DNA of 35,023 nt from an uncultured Bacteroidales bacterium. Lineage in GTDB: Bacteria; Bacteroidota; Bacteroidia; Bacteroidales; FEN-979. The notes beneath the pieces were generated by a model. That model was not told where the DNA came from. It searched no databases and was given only the letters and a program-made list of their open reading frames with translations. The stretch covers positions 1 through 35,023 of the forward strand of contig CAILVF010000091.1 in NCBI GenBank assembly GCA_903837605.1, in the 5' to 3' direction. Below are positions 9,178 through 19,900 of this stretch, piece after piece. The position numbers and the translations under genes are program-made. How positions within the stretch are numbered: position 1 is the first letter of the stretch; the number at the start of each line of letters is the position of its first letter.

Positions 9178-12100
9178 TTAATTCCTTTTCACCAATTTTA
9201 GTGTCCGGGTGGTTTCTTTGCCGTCCGCATCGCAGCTGACTTTCACCATATAAATTCCTGCTGCAACATCCGACAAATCAAATTCCTGAATGAAAGTTCC
9301 TCTGGTATTATAGATGTTGACATGTTGGCGGATGACATGCCCGTAAATATCTGTAATCTCCACCCTGACAAGGAAGGGAGCTTTCAGCTGGTATTCTATC
9401 TTTACCTGGCCCCATGTGGGGTTCGGATGTACAGAAACAATGCCAAACACTTCATCACCATTGTTTGTCCCGGCGACGACTTTCAGAGCGGGTGAAATCA
9501 GAGTCACATACGGTATTGGTTGTCCATCCCCGTCGGCCAGTTCAGATTCACTAGTCAGACCAAAGGCCAAGTTTTGCATTGAGCTTAGCGTTTGTGATGC
9601 TTTCAGGTGAAGAGTGATCAAAGCATCCCTGCTGCCGAGCATCATAGGTTCAATTTCAGACCAGGCTATTCTCACTTCATTGCCCACAGCTTTATATATC
9701 AGATTCCCCTGTTTAACCGATACATTTTTGATTATAATGGACTCCGAAGGACAAGTCAGTACCAGTGAAATTGCTGCAAGGTCCATAGCCTGATCAACCC
9801 TGACAGGAAGGTCAAATTCCTCTCCCGGACTGATTTCCATCTCCCCTTCCGGGATAAGCTTTATCGTCGATTGGGTTGACTTGCCTGCTACTGGTATGTT
9901 TGATCCGTTCACATCTCCAACACAAAGACCGTAGAAGTCCTGGGTCACTGCCGCCCCGCTTACCACAATCGTATCCCATCCTGTCGTTGGTTTTGCAAAT
10001 GTCCAGTCACCCCGGTCAAAGTAAGTATCAAGTCCCGAAAACCTCCGCTTGATCTTGATAGCATCCGTGGCATTGATGGAGTTACTCAGGTTGACATCCG
10101 CAGCAAGTAATCGTACAGGTTCAGTTAAAATTTCAAGACCTGCAAAATGACGTTGTACTTTTATGGCATCCGTGGCATTCACACTCGACCAGGCTTTGGT
10201 TGTATAGGCCAGTACTTTGTATGTTCCATTTTGTACTGATGGGAAGTTGTAAACTCCGTTTGCATCGGTGGTCACCGAGTCCACCCTCGTAGTACCCTGA
10301 TTGAGCACTACTTTCACATTATCAAGCAAAGTATTGGCTGTATTGTTATATTTAAAAACACCACTTACAGGGAAGCCGGGTTGCCAATGCACTTCACCGT
10401 TGATATAAAAGGTGGCAGTGGGGATGTCGGGCAATGGATTTCCATTGGCATCGGCATACTCACATTCGGAACCTCCACTGCTTGTGTTATTCCAGGTAAG
10501 GGCCGCTGTGCCAGTAATATAAGTGAAGTTCAGGTCGATGATCTTGCCTCCGGCAGCAATTGTTCGCGGAGTGAGATCACTCCAGATCATCATTACCTTA
10601 TGTAGGCTTGCCGAAACCGTTTGATCATTTACTATAAGTCCGGTGAGCTCTGTATTGACATTCGTCGACCCTGTAAAAGTGAGTAAGGTTGGATTATAAT
10701 CCAGCCGCAGAGACAAGGCTGTAATATTGGAAAATCCGGTAACGGTTACAGGGAGGTTTATCGCGCCTCCATAGGGAGCTCCTAAGGTTGCCGCTGTAGT
10801 GACCGGTGCAACTGCTGTAGAACCGGGCGCCTGGGTTACGGTAACAATAATCGGGGTAAGCCCTGTTACAGTCACAGTGATGGAAGCAACGCGTTGCAAA
10901 GCTGTTGTATTTAACGTATAATTAGCTGCAATGTTTCCGTTCCCGGTTCCTGAAGGTGTAACAGTACACCATGTTTGGTTGCTGACAGCGGTCCAGGATG
11001 AATTGGAAGTTACTGTAAAGTTAGTTGATCCCGCTGCGGCTGCCACATTCTGGTTGGAAGGTGTGACTGATAAAGTACTTATTAGTGTTCCGGTGACAGA
11101 GATGTCATCAATTCCCCACCACCATCCGTAAGAGCCGGAATAATTCCATTTGAACTGGACCGAAGGCTGGTTTGAAGCGCCTGCAATAACATTGCTGTAT
11201 GCCACGGGGTTGGTTGCTGATGTTGTGTTGTAGGTATTAAGAACGGTCCAGGTAGATCCTCCGTTGATACTGTAAGACAAAGTCCCTGTTTCAGCAGAAT
11301 ATTCCCTGAAATAATGATTGAAGGCAAGGGCAATATTCGTATATCCGGAACAATTTAATACCGGGCTTATGAGATCTGCATTCTGGTTGTTTCCGCTGCC
11401 ATACCCATCGCTGTTCAGGAAAGCGTAGTTACCGGTAAGGACAGGTGCACCGGCTGTGCTTATTGTGCCGAATTGCCATACCTGTGAGTTCCCCTGGTGG
11501 TCAACCTGCGACCAGCAGCCCGGGATGCTTGTGCCATCAAAATGTTCAGCGAACGGCAGTGAATAAATGCCGCAAAGAGTCGTAAAGGTAAGATCGTCAC
11601 CATAAAATGTTCCATAGCTGTTTGTTGCATAGGCCCTCACATGATAGAGCGTGCTGGAGGTCAGACCCGTAATGGAACTTGAAAATGATCCAAGGCCAGC
11701 GCCATTGGTTGTATGACTGCCTGCTGTTGTCGGGTTGGCTGTTATGCTCCAGCAAACTCCGCGCGCGGTAACTGATGAACCGCCGTCGGCCACTACGTTG
11801 CCTCCGCTGGTTGCGGAAGTGAGCCCGATGGCCGAAGCAGCTGTAGTGGTAACAACGGCTGCGCCTGGAGTAACCGTCATGTCGTTGCCATTTGTAGTAC
11901 CTTCAACATTTACACCAACAAGGCGGAAATGATAGGTGGTTCCGGGTGTAAGTCCCGAGATGGGGGCATTTACAGCAACATTTCCGGTTCCGGAGCCCGC
12001 ACTGGTTGTAGTTGTATTGTTGCCATATCCTGTGGTCGTTCCCCATTCAAAATGATAGGTAGTTGCCAGTCCGTTGGCATTAATAGTACCGTTGAGGGTA

Positions 12101-13785
12101 GCTCCGCTGCCCGTAATACTGGTGGCTGCGAGGGTAGTTACAGCGGGATTACTGGAAAATTTAAAGGAGGCAATGCGGGTTTGCCAGGGCCATGTGCTGG
12201 CGTTCCAGCTCACATAATACTCGTTTGTATACCAGAAAGTGATATCATCTGACGGATCAACCGACATCATTGAATAATCACCCCATCGGCCAACAGAAGA
12301 GTATTGTTGAGAAGCAGTGCCATTAACTATTGTTTGTTCTGGGATAGTCATCAGGCCAGGTGTGTCTGAGGCACGGCGGCCGGTATAACGTATTGAGGGG
12401 TATACCGAAGTGGCATCAGAAGCTGAATACCCGAGAGCAATATCTCCCTGGGCGTTCATGGCTACACTGCCCATCCAGCGGGAAGTGGTGTTTGGAGCAT
12501 AAGTCCCTTGCTGGTAAATGGACCATCCGCTTCCTGTATTTCTTAATTCATACCACCTCATACCGGCATTTCCAAGGCCGTCGGCATTCACCGAATGACA
12601 GGCAACCATAGTCTCATATGTCCCGAAATTCCTGTATTGTACGCGAAACATCAGGCGGTCTGACAAGGATTCCAGTTTGAGCGTGGTTCCAGGCTGGGGA
12701 ATACAACGTCCGCGGCTTGCCGAGCAGAAATAAGAACTGAAGGTGGCCGGTGTAAGGTTTGATGTCTCAGTGATCGTGGAATTTGCAGGAGTGGCCCAGT
12801 CGGTATGAAATGACCATATTTTCAAATTGGCACCACTGATAAACGTAAAATAATTAGGCTCACTTGCAAGAGGTGCTGTTGGTCCATCCCAATCGGAGGG
12901 TATCATAACTCCGCTGGCAGTTGAACAATTTTTATAAATAAAGCCGGCGGTCGGGTCCCCGGTCAGCATTTTATTGCGTTCCCATACACAGGCTGCAGGG
13001 CCGGTGGCACCGGTAAACTGGTTTACCGACATATAATAACCATCAGGCCATATTCCGAATTTGGGATAATCGGGCATGATGGTATTGAAATTATAAACAT
13101 ACCTGTACCAGGTACCTGTAGGATCAGAGGTAGTTGAAACAGCTACAAGAACACCCATATTGCCGCTGGGGTATCCGGGTAGTGAAAACTGTGAAATCAT
13201 CCATTTTCCTGCAGCCTGGTCATAAAGTACGATAGGGTCTCCGTCGTCAGTACCTTCCCAGGGTGAACCGATGCCGGTCCAGATTGTATGCAATGCTGCC
13301 GGCCCCAAAATAGGGGTAGGTGAACCGGTCTTCGGATAAATCGCAAAATATGAATTGATAACCTGGATGTACTTGTCAGGACCAACATCGCCGTTTGGGT
13401 CGGGAGGCATTACCCCACTGAGGTTCCCCATCCCCTCAATATTCACAATGGGTCCTGAAGAAGCAGGACGATTAGTAGCAACTTCCAGCTTTTGCCATAC
13501 GGGGTCTTCTCTGAAATTCGCAGGTGCAGTCCCCTCCATGTTACTCACGTAGTTAGGGACTTCCCTGTTTACTTTTTCTTTCTTTTCTTTTCCCGGTTTT
13601 AAAAATTTCATATCCCTTAAAGGAGGAGAGATGTCAAAGTGAACAGGAGTTGAATAATAGGTTTCGACACCATCTGGTGTGTGCAACCTCTGTGTATTAC
13701 TGCTTGTATTCTGGCTGCTTGCGGTGCCGGCCATAAAAGCTAATAATAACACTACTGCAAAAAATAAAGTTCTTTTTATAATCAT
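9178..13785 (-). CDS. Large T9SS surface protein: propeller-like N-terminus, Fn3, cleaved-adhesin/MAM-like, BACON, cohesin-dockerin-cohesin (gene C)
   Basis: The product has 1535 residues, with a clear signal peptide at 1-25 (hydrophobic VVLLLAFMAG, then ASSQ). Residues 100-545 form a domain rich in GDPIVLYD and WxxSVAMN-like strands, probably a beta-propeller, whose function I do not recognise. Two fibronectin-III-like domains follow (546-732; GTTYHFRLVGVN and STLYHVRAYATN strands). After these come a cleaved-adhesin/MAM-like jelly roll (733-900; opens LPFAEHFDG, contains WGIDDISV) and a BACON domain (901-990; NSSWTAVS). The shared C-terminal cassette follows: cohesin 1 (995-1132), CnaB-like (1136-1192), dockerin (1195-1292), cohesin 2 (1298-1435) and T9SS type A sorting domain (1441-1535, ending KLVKRN). 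Cleaved-adhesin domains are known from T9SS cargo such as gingipains and haemagglutinins. That suggests an adhesive surface role here. It lies 116 bases after gene D and ends before a hairpin. Confidence 0.88.
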   Translation of the reverse strand: MIIKRTLFFAVVLLLAFMAGTASSQNTSSNTQRLHTPDGVETYYSTPVHFDISPPLRDMKFLKPGKEKKEKVNREVPNYVSNMEGTAPANFREDPVWQKLEVATNRPASSGPIVNIEGMGNLSGVMPPDPNGDVGPDKYIQVINSYFAIYPKTGSPTPILGPAALHTIWTGIGSPWEGTDDGDPIVLYDQAAGKWMISQFSLPGYPSGNMGVLVAVSTTSDPTGTWYRYVYNFNTIMPDYPKFGIWPDGYYMSVNQFTGATGPAACVWERNKMLTGDPTAGFIYKNCSTASGVMIPSDWDGPTAPLASEPNYFTFISGANLKIWSFHTDWATPANSTITETSNLTPATFSSYFCSASRGRCIPQPGTTLKLESLSDRLMFRVQYRNFGTYETMVACHSVNADGLGNAGMRWYELRNTGSGWSIYQQGTYAPNTTSRWMGSVAMNAQGDIALGYSASDATSVYPSIRYTGRRASDTPGLMTIPEQTIVNGTASQQYSSVGRWGDYSMMSVDPSDDITFWYTNEYYVSWNASTWPWQTRIASFKFSSNPAVTTLAATSITGSGATLNGTINANGLATTYHFEWGTTTGYGNNTTTTSAGSGTGNVAVNAPISGLTPGTTYHFRLVGVNVEGTTNGNDMTVTPGAAVVTTTAASAIGLTSATSGGNVVADGGSSVTARGVCWSITANPTTAGSHTTNGAGLGSFSSSITGLTSSTLYHVRAYATNSYGTFYGDDLTFTTLCGIYSLPFAEHFDGTSIPGCWSQVDHQGNSQVWQFGTISTAGAPVLTGNYAFLNSDGYGSGNNQNADLISPVLNCSGYTNIALAFNHYFREYSAETGTLSYSINGGSTWTVLNTYNTTSATNPVAYSNVIAGASNQPSVQFKWNYSGSYGWWWGIDDISVTGTLISTLSVTPSNQNVAAAAGSTNFTVTSNSSWTAVSNQTWCTVTPSGTGNGNIAANYTLNTTALQRVASITVTVTGLTPIIVTVTQAPGSTAVAPVTTAATLGAPYGGAINLPVTVTGFSNITALSLRLDYNPTLLTFTGSTNVNTELTGLIVNDQTVSASLHKVMMIWSDLTPRTIAAGGKIIDLNFTYITGTAALTWNNTSSGGSECEYADANGNPLPDIPTATFYINGEVHWQPGFPVSGVFKYNNTANTLLDNVKVVLNQGTTRVDSVTTDANGVYNFPSVQNGTYKVLAYTTKAWSSVNATDAIKVQRHFAGLEILTEPVRLLAADVNLSNSINATDAIKIKRRFSGLDTYFDRGDWTFAKPTTGWDTIVVSGAAVTQDFYGLCVGDVNGSNIPVAGKSTQSTIKLIPEGEMEISPGEEFDLPVRVDQAMDLAAISLVLTCPSESIIIKNVSVKQGNLIYKAVGNEVRIAWSEIEPMMLGSRDALITLHLKASQTLSSMQNLAFGLTSESELADGDGQPIPYVTLISPALKVVAGTNNGDEVFGIVSVHPNPTWGQVKIEYQLKAPFLVRVEITDIYGHVIRQHVNIYNTRGTFIQEFDLSDVAAGIYMVKVSCDADGKETTRTLKLVKRN
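9181..10800 (-). repeat. Paralogous cohesin-CnaB-dockerin-cohesin-T9SS cassette, copy in gene C
   Basis: It encodes about the last 540 residues of gene C. Over the roughly 100-residue dockerin segment the protein is essentially identical to gene D. In a 240-base comparison (9961-10200 against 14689-14928) I counted about 21 differences, almost all at silent codon positions. Confidence 0.85.
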
Positions 13786-13825
13786 TTAGTGGTTTTGTAA
13801 ATAGATTTGGTTTCGAAAACTTCGA

Positions 13826-13833
13826 CAAATTTA
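13826..13833 (-). promoter_or_regulatory. Candidate -7 box for gene C
   Basis: The minus strand reads TAAATTTG, a full match to TAnnTTTG, about 40 bases upstream of the start codon of gene C. No -33 TTTG and no copy of the B/D element is present. If used, gene C is transcribed separately from D. Confidence 0.35.
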
Positions 13834-13848
13834 TAAAATAAATATAGA

Positions 13849-13867
13849 TGTCATCCTTTATATGACA
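13849..13867 (-). terminator. Weak possible terminator between D and C
   Basis: A 6-base-pair stem TGTCAT/ATGACA with a 7-base loop lies 35 bases past the stop of gene D. On the minus strand it is followed by the T-rich TCTATATTTATTTTAT. The short stem makes it uncertain whether D and C are separate units or one read-through unit. Confidence 0.35.
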
Positions 13868-13901
13868 CACTGACATACTAAAATACTGATCAATTTAAAT
13901 T

Positions 13902-16900
13902 TTATTTCCGTTTCACCAGTTTCATGGTTCGGGTGGTTTCTTTTCCATAGTTTCCGCAACTGATCTTGACCATGTATACCCCGGCCGAAACATCAGAGAG
14001 ATCAAACTGCTGGTGGTATTTCCCGCTTGCTGTATATGTGTTTATTTGTTTGCGGATGACCTGGCCGTAAACGTCTGTGATTTCAACACTGAGCTGGCAG
14101 GCTCCGTTAAGCTGGTATTCTATTTTTACCTCTCCCCCGGTGGGGTTCGGATAAACCGAGACTACGCCCAGCAAATCATCTCCATTGCTTGTACCTGCAG
14201 CGGTTTTCAGGGCAGGCATTGTCAGGGTCACATTTGGAATCGCTGCTCCATACCCGTCGGCCAGTTCCGATTCTCCTGTAAGGCCGAAGGATAAGGCCTG
14301 GGTTGAATTCAGCGTCTGCGATGCTTTCAGGTGAAGGGTGATCAGTGCATCCCGGCTTCCAAGCAGCATAGGTTCAAGTTCCGACCAGGCTATTCTCAGT
14401 TCACTGCCGGTGGCTTTGTACAGCAGGTCCCCTTGTTTGATGCTTACATTCTTTATGCTAAGAGATTCAGACGGATAAGTTATTACCAGGGATACTGCTC
14501 CCAGTTCTGCAGCCTGTTCAATGCGGACGGGAAGTTCAAACTCCTCTCCTGCCGTGATCTCCATCTCTCCTTCAGGGACCAGCCTGATTGCTGTCTGGAA
14601 TGATTTTCCCGCTGCCGGGACATTGGATCCGTTCACATCACCAACACAAAGCCCGTAGAAGTCCTGGGTCACCGCCGCTCCGCTCACCACAATCGTATCC
14701 CATCCTGTGGTCGGTTTTGCAAACGTCCAGTCGCCCCGGTCAAAGTAAGTATCAAGGCCCGAGAACCTCCGCTTGATCTTGATCGCATCCGTAGCATTGA
14801 TGGAGTTGCTCAGGTTGACATCCGCAGCCAGTAATCGTACAGGTTCGGTCAAAATTTCAAGCCCTGCAAAATGCCGCTGGACCTTTATGGCATCCGTGGC
14901 ATTCACGCTCGACCAGGCTTTGCCGGTATAGGCCAGTACTTTGTAGGTCCCGTTCTGTATCGTTGCGAAACTGTATGCCCCGCTTGCATTGGTGGTTACC
15001 GAGTCCACCCTGCTGTTTCCCTGTTTAAGCACCACCTTGACGTTATCGAGCAGGGTCATGGCTGTGTTGTTGTACCTGAACACACCACTCACCATGAAGC
15101 CCGGCTGGTAGTGTACTTCTCCGTTAATATAATAGGTGGCGGTAGGCGTATCGGTCATGGGGTTCCCGATTGCATCGGCATACTCGCATTCAGTTCCGCT
15201 GCTGGCTGTGTTATTCCAGGTAAGGGCGGCTGTGCCGGTGATGTATGTGAAGTTCAGGTCGACGATCTTGTCCCCGGCGGCAAGAGTGCGCGGCGCCAGG
15301 TCACTCCATATCATCATCACCTTATGCAGGGAGGATGAAACCGTCAGATCATTGACAATTAACCCGGTAAGCTGGCTATTGACATTTGCCGAACCTGTAA
15401 AAGTGAGCAGGGTCGGATTATAATCCAGCCTCAGCGACAAGGCGGTGATATTTGAAAACCCGGTAACGGTGACGGGAATGCTCACCGGGCTGCTGTAAGG
15501 AGCTCCCCGGGTTGCAGCTGTGGTTACAGGTGCATTTAAAGTCACTGCACTTAAAGTCGCCCCAACCATATACCGGTAAATGAAAGTCACCGGGTCCTGA
15601 ACAGTAAGTCCTGATCCGGTTATATCGGAATAATAATAGGTGGTTGCACGTGAAGGATTTTCATTCTGAACTCCCATAGCATAATATGCGACCGTTCCGG
15701 CGGTAACCCCGAATCCCGCGTACAGGTTTTCATTCGTTAATGTTGGGGGTGAGGCCATTGTAAATGTATGCCATGTTCCCAGGTCAGCGGCCTGGATCAC
15801 ATAATTTGCCGATTGTGCCACAATGCCACCCGCATCGGTTAATACAATCCCGAACACAGTTTGGCCTACACTTGCAGCGTCATTGTAAATATATGCTTTA
15901 ACGGAATTCACTTTGGCTGTCCCTGTAACATGATATTTGGCATAAAATATCCCTGAACCTCCGGCAGTTGAGTAGCCCCAGCCGCTGGATGGTCCTGCTG
16001 TTGTGGAATAATTACAGGTATAATAGTTCGTATTCTGGGTCCATGTCCTGGTGTTGTCGGGATTGTAATCATCATTCGGTACAGAAACCAGCACGCTGGT
16101 GGAGCCTGTTGCAGAGGCAGTGAACGAAGCAAAACTTACAATGGCATTTGCACCTGAAGCCAGGCTGGAAATGGTTTTAGTATCGGTAAAACTGTTTGCG
16201 CCCGAAATGGTCAGGGTCACCGGGATGTTTGTCTGTGTATTAGACCCTGTATTACGGATATTCACCGAAACAGGCTGCGGATTGGAGTAATAAAGAGACG
16301 CATCACCCAGTGAATAAATCTCGCCCACGGTGAGGTCATTGCTGTATATCGGGATAAAACGGTATGTGCGGCCTGCATCAGGCTTTGGACGGGTTGGGGG
16401 ATTTCCGAAATTCAGGGTTGCAGTAGTGGAATAATTTGCATTTGCGAAATTAGCCGCATCCCAGGTGGCCGTGGAACCTTTGTTTACTAAAAGCAGCTGA
16501 TTATCGGCATTGCTCGTTCCTTTTAATCCGCAGGCTGAGGTTTTAAATGCCGAGGCATTTGCCGAGGCCGTCCAGTCCCCATAAACAAACTCAATGATAT
16601 TCGAGGTTTCATAAAGTTTAACCTGGAATTGCATATTGTTATACTGCTGGGCCGGGGATGTGGTTTTGTCCCTTACATTTTTAAACTGTATGGTACAAAC
16701 CCTGTTTGGGGTTGTTCCCGAGGTATAAACCCTGTATTCGGGTGTTCCCGTACCGGAAGTCAGATCATGGTTAAACGGGCTGATTAAATTAACATCAGCT
16801 GCATTGGTGCTGTTAAAAATCCCTCCCCCGGCCGTTTGGGCTCCGTCAAAAAACAAGGCTGCTGCAGAAGGTGCAGTGTTCCCCAGTTTTATAAAGCCGT

Positions 16901-19900
16901 TTGTATTCAGGACAAATTGAGTGAAGGACTGGCAATCGTACGTGAAAGTAAACCCGATATTCTGGGCAGATGAATTTGCATCATCGAAATTAGCCGTAGT
17001 GATCACGCTTCCGCTCGTACCTAAATCGGTATAAGTCCCAGCCAGGCTTTGAGCTTTCATCGCAAGGTAGTTCAACGAAACGCAGCCTGCAGGATCAGCC
17101 ACATTTATCGTATAATCTTCCACTTCCCCGTAAGCGGCAACCCCGCATGGGGAAGTTGTTTCATTGTTGTAATGAATCCGTATCCTGAGCCGTTTCGGGC
17201 CTGATGATGTGGAGGCAGCACATGCAATGGATGCGGTGTAGGGTCCGCCCCCCGGGGTCCCGGTAACGGTAATTGCGGCATCATCCGAGAAATCCCCGTT
17301 GTTATTCCAATCCACCCAGATACCGCATTGGTCTGATGAATAGGGCACACCGTTTGTTACGGTTATTGGCAGTGTTGCTCCTTTGGTCATGGTTGTGGAG
17401 ACAGCAGTATAATCGGCATATCCTCCCGTTGTGCAGGCCGAAGAATTATTGATAGTTCCAAGTTTTACATTGGAGATATATTCATCGCAGGTTGTGGCGG
17501 AAGCAGTACAATAGCTTATCCCTATTTGCCGGCTCCCGGTTGGACTTGTAACAGTAGGAGTTCTGGCCGTTCCAACAGTCAATGAAGTGCATTGGGCATC
17601 AAGGTAATTATTGACGACTGCAGTGGCAGGAACATCATATGCAAGCCAGAAATAATTCGTTCCGGTTGACAGGGCCTGGGTCCCTGTAATGGTAAAGGTA
17701 CCGTTTGGCGAGACCGAAGTTGAGCCAAACTGCGCAGTTGCAGCAAAAACGCTGCTTGTGCCCGTATAGAAGACTTTTGCATTGGCAATATCAGTTGCAG
17801 GGTTTGTTGAACCCGTGGTATTCAGGGTAAATGAAGTAGCGCTTAAGGGGGTGAGGTCCCCGCTCGTAACGATCTGAATTCCGATAATTTCCTGGTTTGT
17901 CGTATTTGGTGCAACTTTAGAAATATTGTTTTGGGTCGTGGTGCTTGAAACATAGGTCATCGCGGAAGAAGCAAAATAAACCGGCGTTTCCCAGAGACCC
18001 CTGCCGTAGGTGGCAGCTTTAAGCTTGGAGTTTTGCGGATTGGAGGCATAGTAAATCTCGATCTCGCCAATCTTTACATTAGGTAAGCCTGTATTCCAGG
18101 CGATCCAGTTATCGGAACCTTTCTTGAAATAAACGCCAAGCTCAGTACCAACATATAACTGAACTTCGGTTGCAGCTTGTTTATTTTGTACTATGCTGTA
18201 TGCCGGAAGCGAAGGCAGGCCGGTTGAAATGTTTGTCCATGCAGTCCCTCCGTTTACAGATTGATAAACTGTATTTGCATTATACCCTCCCAGGGTGACC
18301 CAAAGAGTGTTCGGATCATCATTCTTTACGGTAATATAAGTTATGCTTCCTGAACCCACAGGTAAAGTTCCTGTAATTTCGGTCCATGAGGTTCCCCCGT
18401 TTATCGTTTTCCAGATATTGGTAGTGGCGGCAACATATAAGACCTGGTTGTTTGACGGAGCGATCGCCATGGAACGGATCTTTGATGAAGCGGCCATTGT
18501 GGATATCTGAGTCCAGGTGGTCCCCCTGTCGGTGGTTTTCCATACATCCGCGTATCCTGCATATAAAGTCTGGGGCGTGACGGGATCTATAATATACGGG
18601 GTAACCCATGCGCCATCACCCGCACTCGCCGGTTGTATGTTGGTTGAACTGCCCCAGTGATTTGTAGTCTTTGAAATCTGGCCATATACATAAGTTCCAT
18701 ATTGAACGTTCACATCCGAATAATCAATCAGGCATTCCATGCCGTCTCCGCCTTTTACATCCGCCCAGGTACCGCCTGAAAGCAATTTTGTTCCGTTGTC
18801 CTGCAAGCCGGTGATAACTTCAGTGGCTACCGTTTGGGAAACACCAAGCTTATACATCTGGCTGGTGACCATCCCGTTGGTTCTGTCAGTCCAGCTTGTC
18901 CCGTTATTAATTGAAATATAGACGCCTCCATCGTTACATTCGAATAAATCGCCATTACCCCTGTACTTCAGGGTATGCTTATCGGCATGCACCGCCTGGA
19001 CTGTACTTCCCGACCAGTGATTCACTATGGCCCATGATGTTCCGCCATTAGTCGAACGCCAGGTATTTACGCCTCCTACAAGTAATGTATTGGCATCGGA
19101 TGCAGAAGCTGCAAGGCTCAGATCGTACCAGCCTTGTCCGCCTGCATCAGCTCCATTTGAATTCCATCCTAACAAATTAAGGGTAGTTCCTGAATAGACC
19201 TGGGTATACGAGGTGCCGGAGTTCGTTGATTTATATATACCGTAAAGTCCGGAGGCTGAATTAGCAGCGAGTGCATAAACCCAGGCAGGCTGATTAGCCG
19301 ATACCGCCAGCTCGATCCTGTAGGCACTTGCGTCAGAAAAAGCCTGGGTCCAGGAAGTTCCCCCGTTTGAAGAAACATAAATACTGCCGTCGGTGGTTGA
19401 GCCGTAGAGGGTGTTGAAATCCCCCGGCTTATATTCCATGTCGATAAAACTTGTCGAGGTTAACTGGGTGCTCCAGGTAGTTCCTCCATTGGTGGTTTTA
19501 TAAACACCGCCCGAGGTGGCGGCAAGTATATTCTGGTTATTTGACGGATCGAGTAAAAGCCTGTAAACCATACTTCCCGAAGAAATGCCATAGGTGATGC
19601 CCGTAGCGCTCCAGCTTGATCCTCCGTTGGTCGACTTCAATACACCAATGCTCCTGTTGTCCCAATGGTCTTTATCACCGGTAGCAATATAAATTGTGTT
19701 GGAGGTGGTAAAATCTGTCGGAATAATAATATCACTCACAGCCAGCACTCCATTATTATCGGTCAGGCATGTCCAGCTTGAGCCTCCATTGGTTGTAACC
19801 CATAATCCACCTGAAGCAGCACCAACCCAGAATGTGTTATTATCGCTTGGGTGAAATGCAATGCAATTGATACGTCCAACCCCGTTATATCCCCCGGCTG

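Noticed and set aside
13786..13901. Small gene or RNA between D and C
   Set aside because: The gap is only 116 bases, AT-rich, with a weak hairpin and a -7-like box; no coding or RNA gene signature is visible.
17960..19900. Active sialidase in gene D
   Set aside because: Asp-box-like turns show a propeller, but they are mostly Asn variants and no arginine triad, catalytic Asp or Tyr/Glu pair could be identified.
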